Shown here piece by piece: positions 24,301-36,351 of a DNA stretch of 64,000 nucleotides (positions are counted from its first letter, which is position 1; each line of letters starts with the position of its first letter). The notes below the pieces were generated by a model. The model was given only the letters and a program-made list of their open reading frames with translations. It made no database searches and was not told where the DNA came from. Source of the DNA: Trichoplax sp. H2 (taxonomy: Eukaryota > Placozoa > Uniplacotomia > Trichoplacea); contig NOWV01000013.1 of assembly GCA_003344405.1 (NCBI GenBank), forward strand, positions 434,001-498,000, read 5' to 3'. A program made the translations under genes and the position numbers.

Positions 24301-27300
24301 ACACTTAGTATGCATAGCCTTAAATAATAATCTTCTATAATCTCAATTATAATTATCATTACTTTACCAGTTTACCGTCATAGTAATCATATACGAATAT
24401 GACTATAGCCTATAATCTATTTTATTTATTGATTGAGTAGAGTGCGGTCAGTAACTCGTATCAGTATGTACCGGAAAAGCATTCATCTCAAACTGATTTT
24501 AAGCAAGGATTTGGTGGAAAATTTGGGATACAGAAAGATCGCCAAGATAAAGTACGTAAAATCATAGCTTAATGAAGTCTTTATACTAAGGTCTAGTAGT
24601 TACTTTAAGAAATTATAAAAAAGATGTCCTTTTATAGTCTGCAGTAGGCTACGACTATTCGGAGAAAACGGCACTGCATTCATCCCAAAAAGGTAGCTTT
24701 TATGGAAATAATAAATATGATAAATGCTGAATGATTCTTGGATAAGTATAAATATACAAAAAATTACAAAATGCTTAGTGCAACCCATCATTAATTACAA
24801 TACATAATACTTTAGCTGAATTGATTTATAAGTATTGCTTTTCTTTTAGTATCGTGTATTTAGAAGTAGTTGATATTTTCATTGCCAATTTATACTGTGT
24901 GTGAAAATGACGTTTGCAAAGGTCAAGTGTCATAAGATTCTTAAATTTATTATTATTATTATTATTATTTCTTCCTAGATTATTCTAAAGGTTTTGGAGG
25001 TAAATTTGGTGTTCAGAATGATAGACAAGATAAGGTTAGCAGATCTGATATAGCTTTATACTTAGTCCTGCAATTACATCAAAAATTATAAGAAAGATGT
25101 TTTGTTATAGTCTGCAGTAGGTTTCGACTATACGGAAAAAACCGCGTTGCATTCATCACAAAAAGGTAATAATATCAAATAATAATAAGTGGTAATTATT
25201 TAAAAAAATGTAAATAAGCAAAAAACTTATAAAACGGCTAGTGAAATCATTATTCGTTGCATTAGAATAGTAGTTTAGCTGAATTGATTTATTACCCTTT
25301 CTTTTTATGTATAACTCAGAGGCGGTTAATATTTTCTTGCCAATCTATGCTATTTACAAAGATTGTGTTTATAGTACTAATAAATTATTACCATTTCACA
25401 CCAGATTATTCCAAGGGCTTTGGAGGAAAATTTGGAGTTGAGAAAGATAAACAAGATAAGGTTAGTAAATCTGTTGAGAATTTGTACATAAGTCCAGTGG
25501 TAACATTAATAAACTGTAAAACAACTACTTTGTTATAGTCTGCTGTAGGTTTCGACTATGCGGAGAAAAATGCATTGCATTCATCCCAAAAAGGTAGTTA
25601 CTTGATATCTAAATAAATGGTGCTTATTTTGGATAGATAAATATTTAAAAGATAATAAAATGGTAATGCAGTCATCATTCATTGCAACGGTAGTAATAGT
25701 TAGCTGAATTGGCTTATAGCTATTCTATTTAGTGTATAGTATTAGAAGTAATTCATATGCCCTTTACCAATCTAGTATATTGTCTACGAGAATGATTTTA
25801 AAAGATTAAGAACTGTAAAAAATTGTTATTATTTTAAACCAGATTATTCCAAGGGCTTTGGAGGGGCATTTGGTGTTGAAAAAGACAAACAAGACAAGGT
25901 TAGCAAATCTGCTAGCGCAGTTAAGCTTTTCAACTTTTAATTGTGGCATACAGAAATGAAATAGGATAAGCTTGATATTTGCGATACTAGAAATACTTAA
26001 GATCGTCCATTCTGACCATTGATTTGTAGTCCGCCGAAAGCTGGAGTTACGTCGGTAAATCCGAACTTCATCAATCTCAAAAAGGTTTAGTGTATAATTT
26101 ATTATAAAAACAGTACGATTTCTATCCTAATATGCACTGAAAATATGTGCTCACAGAATTTAGAATTTATTGCTTCAAATCTTTGGGTAGATATAGCTCT
26201 ACAAAGAAGTGATGTAATACTAGATATTTACCTGCTTATGATTTTATTACAGCCCACTTAGCTGCAATTACGAATACAAATTCCAATAGTTTTATTTATG
26301 GCTAATACTGTTTATCGTTACTAGACTACTCGAAAGGTTTCGGAGGCAAATTTGGAGTAGAAACTGAAAAGCAAGATAAAGTAAGGATTATTTAGCTCGG
26401 TATTTCATCATATAGAATGACTTCTGTGTCAGTCTAGAAGTTTTATTATGTAAACTGTGCTTTACTATCTGGTGTAAATTACATGATTATTTACATTTTA
26501 TTACCTAGTCAGCTAACACGTCACAGTTTGATACAATTTTTCTTCGTCAATCATTACAAGCTGCTATCATTCTTTAATTTATATCCTCAATTTTTTTGTA
26601 GTCTGCCGAAAATTGGAGTTACGTTGGAAAGAATGAATTACATGAATCTCAAAAAGGTTTCACATCCTATTATTTAAACTTCGTATTTTTTGGTTCTTAA
26701 TAAGCTGATTGTACTACTACACAGTTACAACGATAGTAAAATAGAATTGTCATTAAATGTACAATATTATGATACACTCTAATACTTTACCTTCATTTAT
26801 GGTAAGATTACTCTCGCGGTTTTGGAGGAAAGTTTGGTGTTGAAAGTGATAGACAAGATAAGGTATGGTAATGCTTTATATTTTAGTAGTTGTCTTGGGA
26901 GCTAATTTCTATTCATTTATTGCACCCCAGTCTGCACATAGATTTGAAGAAGTCACTAAATCTGAATTGCATTCATCTCAGAAAGGTAGGTATCGTACTT
27001 AAGCGTAACTACGATTAAAGTATAATTATAATAAAACTAGCGTGAAGATAGCACGTAATACGTATGTCTTTCCCGTTAAGATTATTCGAAAGGTTTCGGT
27101 GGAAAATATGGAGTAAGTGAGCAAGGATCGACGGAGGTAAGTTTACGGACTACAAAGTTTTATAATTAAATTGGATGGTTGACTTTAGACACAGTACATG
27201 AACGTCTTTGCTTATTAATTTCTTCTCGAACTAATCTTATTTAAAATTATGTACATACTGTATAATTAGCAAAACTCTGATCCCGAAACTGCTACTACAA

Positions 27301-28980
27301 CAGAAACACAAACTACACACAAAGGTTATAGATTTATAACTTACCCTTTCAATAAATAATTATATTTTGCGATAATTCGTTACTGTACTATAATTGTTAA
27401 TAATCAAGCTATATAGTAGTAAAATTGTGTAATGCTTTTAATATATTTAAACCAAAGTGTTAATCTAACATCGTAATGCAGTTAAAAATCTTACCGCCTT
27501 CCATGCGAGCTGATTACTTTATAAAATTCCATACCCATAGATATTCGATATCTTTAGGTTATAAACGCTTGTAGCTATTTTGTCATATAATATTTATCTT
27601 CGTTTGATCATTAACAGTTGATATAGTCCCTGGATCTTTAAGTAATTTACGCAAACGTTTTGAAAAGAATGCGGTAAGTACATAAAATGGTAATAAAAGT
27701 ACTTCATGATCTATCTTTCCCACTTACAAATGCATACTTTACTCCGCGATTGGATATTTACGGTCATTTAGCAGGTAATCGTTTTCGATCACAAAAAACA
27801 TACACAACTAGGCTAACAATACAGTAACATGCGTGATATTGTGACATAATACCAATCTAAGAACACAATGGAGCATGCGTTGGATTATTACTACTGAGTT
27901 TTAAGTGAATTCGCAAATAGCTAGCACAATTATTAGCAACTCTAGAGCAGAAAAGTTTATTGAAGGTCGTTTAAGCAGCAACAAACGTACGGAACTATCC
28001 AGTCTCTGAATAGCGTAAATGTATAGTACTGTTTGAAGCCTCGCTAATTATATGCCTTCGTGCAGTACTTGCTTTATCTGAATAGTGTAATGGCTTTTGC
28101 CTAGACCGCAGCATCTGAAGCCTATTCTTTTGTAGCAGCTGATTTAACATCGTATCAATACTGATGATGAAAGTAAATTTTTAAATCGTCCTTATACCAT
28201 TTGAATTTAAGGAAGAAGAAGTCAAAACGGAAGCTGAAAGATCCATAGAATTATCTAACAATCCCGAAGCCACTCAGGCCGAAGTTAGAACTTAGTCGTT
28301 AGATTATTTCATCTTCTTTTATCTGTATACATCATTCAAATCGGGCTAAATGATTGCATTTTGGAATAATAGACGTCAACATCTGTAAATGAACAAAACG
28401 AGGCTCCAGAATGTGATCAGCATCAAATAGACCAACAGCAAGAACTACAAGCAACTCCTGAACAACCTCCTTCCAACGTTAGTGACGTAATGAAAATACA
28501 TGTTACCTACTTTTTTATCAACTTATTATCTTATAATCTAAAATGCTAAGAACTTAAACATACGCGTATAGCTATAGAAAACCATCCTAACGCCAGATTA
28601 CTACCTAATATTCACTTTATCAGGAATCAGATGAAATGGTTAAACCCCAAGAGGCTGCAGCAGATGCTAAAATAACAGCAAAAGTTATTTACGACTACTC
28701 AGCAGGTCTGCTTAATAATGATATCTAACTCTTAATACAGTACTTTAGTATATACAAATGTTAAGATATATATGTATATATATTGTAAACGTTCTTGCAT
28801 AGACAACTAACAATAATATAATTACTGATTAATTATATGCAAGTAGCTGATGACGACGAAATCTCATTAGTCATTGGAGAGACCGTCTCTAACATTTCAG
28901 TAATAGACGAAGGATGGTGGTATGGAGAATGCAACGGCAAAAAAGGAATGTTTCCGGCAAATTATGTTGAAACTATCTAA
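21336..28980 (+). CDS. CTTN: Cortactin (Arp2/3-binding actin regulator)
   Basis: 24 exons, 522 aa (human about 550): 21336-21419, 23048-23121, 23514-23566, 23680-23686, 24068-24128, 24441-24551, 24638-24692, 24979-25034, 25111-25165, 25405-25460, 25539-25593, 25843-25898, 26030-26084, 26325-26380, 26602-26656, 26807-26862, 26931-26985, 27081-27136, 27270-27324, 27618-27673, 28212-28283, 28373-28486, 28624-28705, 28847-28980. The N-terminal acidic region has the Arp2/3-binding DDW (D19-D20-W21) and DPDFV. Residues about 74-370 are tandem 37-aa cortactin/HS1 repeats (consensus [19 protein letters not shown] plus SAVGFDYxEKxALHSSQK): seven clear and an eighth degenerate, against 6.5 in human. 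A short helical and Gln/Glu-rich linker follows, then a C-terminal SH3 domain (about 468-522; YDY, DDDE, WWYGE, FPANYVE). By family it stabilises branched F-actin at the cortex. The 7-nt exon 4 is inferred from phase. The Pro-rich region is much reduced. Confidence 0.97.
21420..23047 (+). other. Intron 1 of cortactin
   Basis: A 1.6-kb intron with a GTAAGT donor and a TTTCTAG acceptor, the longest in this gene. No exon or nested gene is recognised; the minus-strand open frame at 22612-22863 has no family features. Confidence 0.7.
24441..27136 (+). repeat. Tandemly duplicated exon-pair units inside cortactin
   Basis: Each 37-aa cortactin repeat is coded by a 56-nt exon plus a 55-nt exon with identical intron phases, so any pair (111 nt) can be added or lost in frame. 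Introns around the pairs at 24638-25034, 25111-25460 and 25539-25898 are also similar: TAGCTGAATTG occurs at about 24813, 25276 and 25701, followed in each by matching text. The genomic period is 425-470 bp. This indicates recent duplication of whole genomic segments rather than slow exon-by-exon divergence. Confidence 0.85.
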
Positions 28981-30084
28981 TAATTTTTGATAGGACGTAA
29001 CACTTATGTTGATTAGTCTGATTAATTATTAAATATTAATGCGACAAAATAGAGAGCACTATTTTTTTGTGCGACAAATAGTATAGTACAATAATAATAG
29101 TTTACGTAATTTTACGTTTAGTGGAATATGTTTTGATTACATTACCTGAAATAGAACAGTTAAAAAAGTCAGATTAGCTTCGACACCGTATAGTTTTGAT
29201 TATCTTTTATATTTTAATGAATTTATACAGTATATCATTATATCACTTTATGATCCATATTCCGATATTGATGAACAATGATCACAACAAACATTAACAA
29301 ATACAACGTAAATACATACTGGCTGAAATACACGTTACGTAGTGCGAGTTACTAACAAAATTCGGCTTGGTTCGCTCAAGTAAGAGTTATAATTATAGCA
29401 TGTTCGTATCGTACTGCAGAAATCTGATCACTATGAATTAGGATGCGGTATGAGTTCGAAGAAATAGTTTAAATAGTAACGTACGTAGGTAGCTATACAG
29501 TACAGTAAACCACTAGATTAGATAATATAATATCAACATTACAATAGAAATCGTAAAAGCTATTTCATTTTTGCCTTGCTTACAATCCAACCGTGTTGTA
29601 CATCTCATACATATACCTTGTACCATGTATACAATGTGTATCAAAATACAACTTTTTACTAACAAATAAAAGAAATCTTTAACTTCTTTAATATTCGTTT
29701 TACCTCGATTTCACTTATTCAGTGTTGTCTCATCAGTAAGGTAGATATATTATACATTATAAAAGTACAAATTCAAAAGATGATAATCCTTTATACCGTT
29801 ATTACAGTAAATTATTCCTGGTCTTCATCTATAATACATTCGAAGAATAGTATGTGTGGAAGCAGTAATTCGAATATCAAGGAAATACGACTAGTCAAGA
29901 TGAACTCATTGTCGTCTTTAAGATAGCACAGAGTAGCATAAGTCATTCGCAAAACCAAAAAGCAGATCATATGGAAAACAAATGTATTGATTTTAATTTG
30001 CGATAACTTATCTAATACGGACAAATACCATACCCCTAATAATAAAGCAAACGCCAATGTAGTACTCCATTTATTATTATATTA
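28981..30084. other. Convergent intergenic region between cortactin and MDM2
   Basis: About 1.1 kb holding both 3' UTRs. An open frame on the minus strand (29812-30057) starts just past the MDM2 stop, is hydrophobic and has no recognisable family; it is most likely 3' UTR. Confidence 0.5.
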
Positions 30085-33000
30085 TCAACCAATAAAATTC
30101 TGCACAATAAGCTCAATTGGTCTGCGACAAATTGGGCATTTTTTCCGTCTACGACGTAACTTTTCCGCACAATTGTAACAACAAACTTGATGACCAATAC
30201 CTTCATTTATATGAATAATACTTGCCGATCTCGGCTCAGAAAGGCAAATCATGCACATTCCATCAACAGTACTCAATCTCTTGTTTGACGCCGACTTGTA
30301 CCTTTTAAGCTGACGTGATATTTTGCAATGTTTCTTCTTCCGTTGCTCCTTCTTTAATCTATTGTTGCGATTATTACTTCTAACAGGTGAATCAATGTGA
30401 CTCTCCGAGCCAGAACTATCTGATTCTTGCCTTAAACTAAAATCTATACTACTATTGGCAGATGTCGAAAGCTCCAAGTCATCATCTTGAGGTATCAAAG
30501 ATAACGTACCGTCATTGGTATCGTCTACAGCAATATCGTCATCACTAGGTAACCAATTTTCACGTAATTTCCAACAAAATGCACAATTACGAGCAATTGG
30601 ATTATTTAACTGTTGGCAATACAAACACTTCCAGTGATCTTTTTCACCAATCTCTGGATCATCATCTCCAATGTTGTCGGCTGAATTTCTTTCATCCTTG
30701 ATGCTCGATATTACTTCGACAACATCCGAAGAAGAACAATTTGAATATCCTGAATTTGGAGCATCGGTTTCACTATCTGTTACTGGTTCCAATTCAAAAG
30801 TTGGATAATTAGTGTCCTCCAATGACCAGTCATTTTCTTCTGGTTCCGAAGCTGTACTGGTCTCATACCCAACGACAGAATCGAGCTGCTGCTGTACTTG
30901 AGCTTTTAATTTTTCTAATACACTAAATAATGTGGGTTTACTACCCTTGGCTACTTCTGTACTATCAGGAATCTCTTCTTTTGTTAATGAATTGTCATAG
31001 TGAGCCTGAGAATTCTGTCTTGATCTCCAGTCAACATTTATGACACTTTGTTCTAAAAAATAAAAAATAATGTCAACAAAATAGCGCTTTCATATCTGTA
31101 TCTAATGAACAAATAATTCTTCAGGTCCAGAATTACTGTATAATAGATAATTCATAAGCGAATTACAAGTTAAGCAAAGTACAGATAAAATTTACATAAA
31201 AGTAATTGAGAAGCGAAACAATAACTGCTTACAACAAGTGTAAAATTGTAAATAAATTCTAAGGATATAAGCATTGTAATTGTGTAACAATAAATACAGG
31301 AAGCGTTATAAAACATCTAAAGTACTGTATAACAGCAGACAAAGGGTTTTTTCGTAAATTTCAGTAGTCTACATATACAACTTCCAATACAGTAGCTTAT
31401 ATCAAGGCAAATTAATAATTATAATACTTGTACTTGTACGATACACAATCATAGCAATGCATTCTGTAACCATTACATAGACTACATAAATTACAAGAAT
31501 GGCATAAAGCTTAAATCAACGCTATACGGTAATATGGAGGGCATAATAAAATTAATCTTGAAATAATGTCTCTCTGTGTATCACTGCTTATCATTATTAA
31601 GAGCGCACTACATGATCACGAGAATGGATAATGATGATTGCACCTAGTACTGCGATGTTACTTTTTCTGAAAACGCAACAAACTTGAACTACGTGTATAA
31701 CGTGACTGATTAAATTTATTTTCTAGAGTAAAAGCTGCTCTACACTTTGTCTCAATATACCGGCAACATTACTAATCACATAAATTACCGTTCGCAACCG
31801 GAACAACCTCTAGATGCATTTTTAGTCGATCCCATAAATTGGCTACCGGAAATTGATCACAAGAAAGTAATTTTTCCAAAGGATCTCCTTTACAATCCAC
31901 ATAATCCGCTCTAAGAGGATTACACAACTTACGGCTAGATATATAATCAATCAGATATTCCATTACCTGCAGATATCAAAATAAGTTATGATTTAATATA
32001 ATTTTTTTTTAAATTCTATTTAATGATTACTGAAGCATTTTTTATCTGGCTAATCAGTGAATTTACTATTATTCGTCAGCAATTTTATGCAAATTCTGAT
32101 TTCTTAATCTATTGCCGTTCAATACACTCGATGTATGATGAATAATATTAAGTAATTAATTGAACCAACTGACCTGTAGAGCTGTAAGTTCTTTACCATT
32201 GACATTTTCTGGAGGCAGAAATTGCATCAATTCGGCATTAGGCTTGACCACCTATAAAAATTGAAAATAGTGTTAAACTTACGAGTACGATACTTACAAA
32301 ATGAATGAGTTAGAGTGCAGTTTAAATTTCACATATTAAAGAAGCACAAAGAAATTGGCATTAACATTGATAGTATTGATTTATGCTATCAGTCAAGATA
32401 TAACAATTGATTAATTTCGAAGGTGAGGTAAAGCCATGAACTATTAAAATTCTATTTATTACTAGATATGACTGCTAAGACCGTAACCTTCGAATGCAGA
32501 ATGCTGATATTTATAACAGCATATTGAAAATTTTGAATGCCTAATGTAGTCTGAAGTAATGAAAGCCATCCACTATATGTAACGGCGTAGAGCAGCTAAG
32601 AGGTCATGCAATAATAGAATCAATGAATTTTGTAGTCATCCTTGGTTTACACGTATACTCGTGACACTTCTATAATACTCTTAATCATATTCTCTATGAT
32701 CATTTTCTATTACATAGTTATCTACTGTACTGTACTGTACAATATCAGGTATTGTTGTTCGGCAAGGAAGGACTTGCGCGAATAACCATACTAATTTGTT
32801 GAACCGGAGTCAAGGCGCATTTACAATGGAGTCGGTGTATGCGATTTATTTTCTTTTTAAGTTTTTCATAATACTATTATTGTCAACTCACTACTTTATC
32901 GACATCAATGAGCTTATTTCAAATGTTGTCCTGTACCATTCGTAGTTTTCCTACTACTGTATTGAAGGATAGCACTATCAAAAGTTCCAATCTACTGTAG

Positions 33001-33309
33001 GTGATTGGCTCAAGCTGACAGACAGACTCGTGGTCATCTTGACTCTTGGTGCAAATATGCGATATTTATTGCACGGTGACATTAACAATTTTCGAAACTT
33101 CTTTCTATCTATGTAACAATTTCATTTTCATCAAAGTAAAGGTGTAGAGTACTTACAAGACGGTCACCATTATAACTGAAAGGATCTCTATCAGAAATGA
33201 CAATGCGATTCTTTTTTATTTCCTCGTTCAATTCTCTGCTTCCATTATCATCCATCTTCTGGTGAAAATTGTCGTTGCATGGAATCGTTGCACTATCACA
33301 ACTTGCCAT
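30085..33309 (-). CDS. MDM2: MDM2-family RING E3 ubiquitin ligase
   Basis: Four exons on the minus strand: 33309-33157, 32251-32174, 31966-31789, 31052-30085; 458 aa (human MDM2 491). Residues about 52-137 form the SWIB/p53-binding fold (VVKPNAELM, then VMEYLIDYI, then LLSCDQFPVANLWDRL). A large last exon carries acidic clusters, a RanBP2-type zinc finger at about 276-304 (HWKCLYC, then NCAFCWKLRENWLP), a Lys/Arg-rich stretch at about 368-389, and the C-terminal C2H2C4 RING at about 403-444 (CMIC, H and H, CCYNC, CPIC) with the family-specific RRRRKK basic patch and the short C-terminal tail needed for RING dimers. By family it ubiquitinates and masks p53. The start is the first in-frame ATG of the first exon (MASCDS); a stop lies upstream in the same frame, though a spliced 5' exon is possible. 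It converges on cortactin. Confidence 0.95.
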
Positions 33310-36300
33310 TGGTTGGTTTCTTGAATTAATTGATTTGTCTGTACAGCTTTTCAAGTTAACCGATCCAATACCACTCTGGCTAATTACACCTTTCAATTCT
33401 ATCTATCTTGACGTTTGTAATAACTCTATACGCTAAAAAATAATACGTCCACTCGTCCACAAAACGACACTGTACAACTTATCTACTCTATCGATATTTT
33501 TCTCTATTCCACTAGTATCTAGCTTAACCAGTCTCAATTCGAGATTTTTTTGGTTGAATTTTTATAACATTACTAGAACATCATTCATACTTATAACTTC
33601 ATTTGCTGCTATCGTCTCCATCAATTTTAATCCAGCTGTTGAAGCCATCTTGATCAAGGAGGATTTCTTCCCTTTTCTTTCTTTGCTCCCAGCAATTGAA
33701 TCCAATAATAACTTGGATCGCAGTGAATTCTATATCAATATGTACCGTATCCAACTAGAATAGGGTACACATTCCAATACAAGTCAATCAGAAAATTAAT
33801 TTAGGAATTGCTGCTATTTGGTTCAAATTGTCAATCCGTTTCTATGGAGTTCTGCGTGTAAATGACTCGCTTCCACTTTGAATCCTGTAGCTGGCTTCAG
33901 TGGAACTGGTTGATTGCTTTCGTATACGATTTGATATATCGTACAATACGGTACTGTACGGTACTGCACGGTACTGTACGGTATGGTCTGGTTCGGTCTG
34001 GTTCGGTGTGGTACGGTACGGCGCGGTACGGTACAGCACGGTGATCGCCATGGCTAATGACTGTCTGACGATAGCGGGATAGGAGTCAGTCCTAGATAGG
34101 ACTCTCATTGGGTCGATTGGTAGAAACCGGCCAATAACAGTACTGTGACTTCAAACTGAGTCAACACTCTATGGAGTAATAGGAGAACTATCTTGTCCGA
34201 TCAAGGATAATAACAATCCACTTGACTCACGACCATTTTCTATTATTTGCTTATTTTTACACGATTATTTTTTTTTTATTTTTTGTTATACTGTATAACC
34301 GTAATAAGAGTAAACACAGCCAAATTTTATGGAGTGAGTTTACAGCAACTTTTGACTGAGATAATCGATTGAAAGGAAATTAATCCCACCCATCTTCTTG
34401 AACCCCTTCACAATTTTAATCCATCGACTCACATGATGTCAAATGAGTCTAGAAATATAGATTGCATAATCGGTAGAATCTGAGATGCAACGATATTGCA
34501 GGCTAGTTGCCATTCCAATACGGGCTTGCACGAGCATGTCTGCTGGCTATCTATCCTAGTCAACAGATTGCTTGTCCAACATCATTTCCCTGCAAATGCT
34601 TACATAGAGATCTTTTCTCGACAGTTACTGACTGCCCATCGAGCGCTACCCTAGTACAATAGTACACAAGAAGCAAGAAGTATGAGGGAATGGACAGTGA
34701 AACAGCAATAGTATGCATCGCCATTGCACTAGTTTAAGGCGCAAAAGTCCGATGCAAAGCAAAGGTGCCAGCGGAATCTGTACATACCTGCCCGCTGGAA
34801 ACTGATTTTGATTGGGTAAAAAAAAGCGATGTTATGAGAGGAATTTGTTATTCTCGCGATTCGATTGGTCCATTTTCTTCGCGCATACTCAATGTTGATT
34901 CATCACGCAGGCGTCAAAGAACTACTACAGTACAATACAGTCAAGCGCACAGTACAAGTACTTATGTACTGTACACTGTAAACTGTAAAGTACAGGACAG
35001 GTCGGGGGTCTGCTGATAGAAGAAGATGCCAACTATAAATGGAAGACCTTCAAGTCGGCAATACTGTAGATACCAAGTATCAAAATTTTTTTAATTTTGC
35101 TGTGCATCTTCGCTAATATGAATCATATTGGTAAATTGCATTTGCAGTTAGAGCTTGAAAGTACGGTGCTGTACACAGTTTAGTGCCGAAACAACTAGAA
35201 TTTACAAAAGCAGCTATGAGCATCTGTAGACTAATACCATGGACTACTAGATGCACCTGTAATGGAGTAGTCCATGGCTTCATGCTAATATTGTACATTT
35301 GAAAAGCGACAGGTCTGCTGTCCGTCTGCTAGACTTCTTCACAGTTTCTCTCAAGTGATTCCTGCCATGGACTACTACAGCAAACCCATACCACGGATGT
35401 TACGGATGTAACGCTGTTAGAATACGCGTATATACAATAATTAGTCTATCGACTACAGAGTTCAGCTGCCGTATTGCCCTAAATGATATCTTTAAATTAA
35501 ATTCTTCAGAAATTTACGGTCTGTCCAACCATTTTACAAGTCACGTCATAATAATCGTCTAATGAACGGCAACCAGAAATGAAAAATAGATACGAGATTA
35601 CTACAGTATTGACTAGTACAGCAGTGAATGATTGACAATTTCACAACGAAATCGACATCTGTCCATGGTATACGAGTTACAGTACAAGTTGACAAGTAAT
35701 TTGCAATATCTTCCACTCTAAAACTGGTAATTTACCATATTCCTTTATTAATTATACGCATATTAATAATTGCTATTGCGTTGACAGTCAGTCAAATTGA
35801 ATAAGGATTAGCCTATAAACAAATTCATCTATAAGCACTAACTTTTACCCAAACTTGGAATAATTTGTATAAACAGTTACATCCTAATTAGTTTTGTACA
35901 AAACTGCAATATAGTTGAAAATAAAGTCAATTAATTATAATTACATACTTATAATATATATAGTACATTACTGCAGTAGTCACCGTAATATATAGCACAG
36001 CAGAAGACGTTCAAATGATAGAAAAGTGTGCGTATATAGAATAGTAGCTTACCCAGCCGACATATGCGCATTAGAAATGGCATTTACAAGGTATAAGATT
36101 GCTAATGGTAATTTAAATGACAATTAAACCTTTCTACAGAAGGATTTACTTACTTTAACAATATCAGATATAAAAGATAGCTGACTCATGTGCATTTCAT
36201 ATACTATACGTAGATACGACTCCAATCAAAATGATCTAAAATACGAAGTCAATTATTCGTCTGAAACAGTAACGAATAACCGCTGGATAATTAGCTAGAA

Positions 36301-36351
36301 TTATACGTTCATTTTAAAAGATCAATAGTCGGCATTCTTTTCATGATAGCA
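33310..36351. other. Intergenic spacer between MDM2 and the CAPS2-like gene
   Basis: Upstream of MDM2 and downstream of the CAPS2-like gene. It includes a 10-bp minisatellite (33941-34043) and TACTG/CAGTA words around 34920-35000. The small frame at 33554-33763 looks signal-peptide-like but begins at a non-ATG codon. No conserved exon is recognised. Confidence 0.5.
33941..34043. repeat. 10-bp minisatellite, GTACTGTACG family
   Basis: About ten consecutive decamers stay in exact 10-bp register, from GTACAATACG through GTACTGTACG, GTATGGTCTG, GTTCGGTCTG to GTACGGTACG and GTACAGCACG. The array is far richer in G+C than its surroundings and stays open in several frames on both strands, which creates spurious open frames. 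It lies about 630 bp upstream of the MDM2 start codon. Confidence 0.88.

Noticed and set aside
29812-30057. 81-codon hydrophobic minus-strand frame just after the MDM2 stop
   Set aside because: Lies in the expected MDM2 3' UTR, no family resemblance, no splice partner.
33554-33763. Signal-peptide-like small frame upstream of MDM2
   Set aside because: Opens at a non-ATG codon, and overlaps the probable MDM2 5' region; not convincing.
33862-34108. Overlapping open frames on both strands around the GTACG array
   Set aside because: They are created by the 10-bp minisatellite, which stays open in several frames; composition is pure repeat with no domain.
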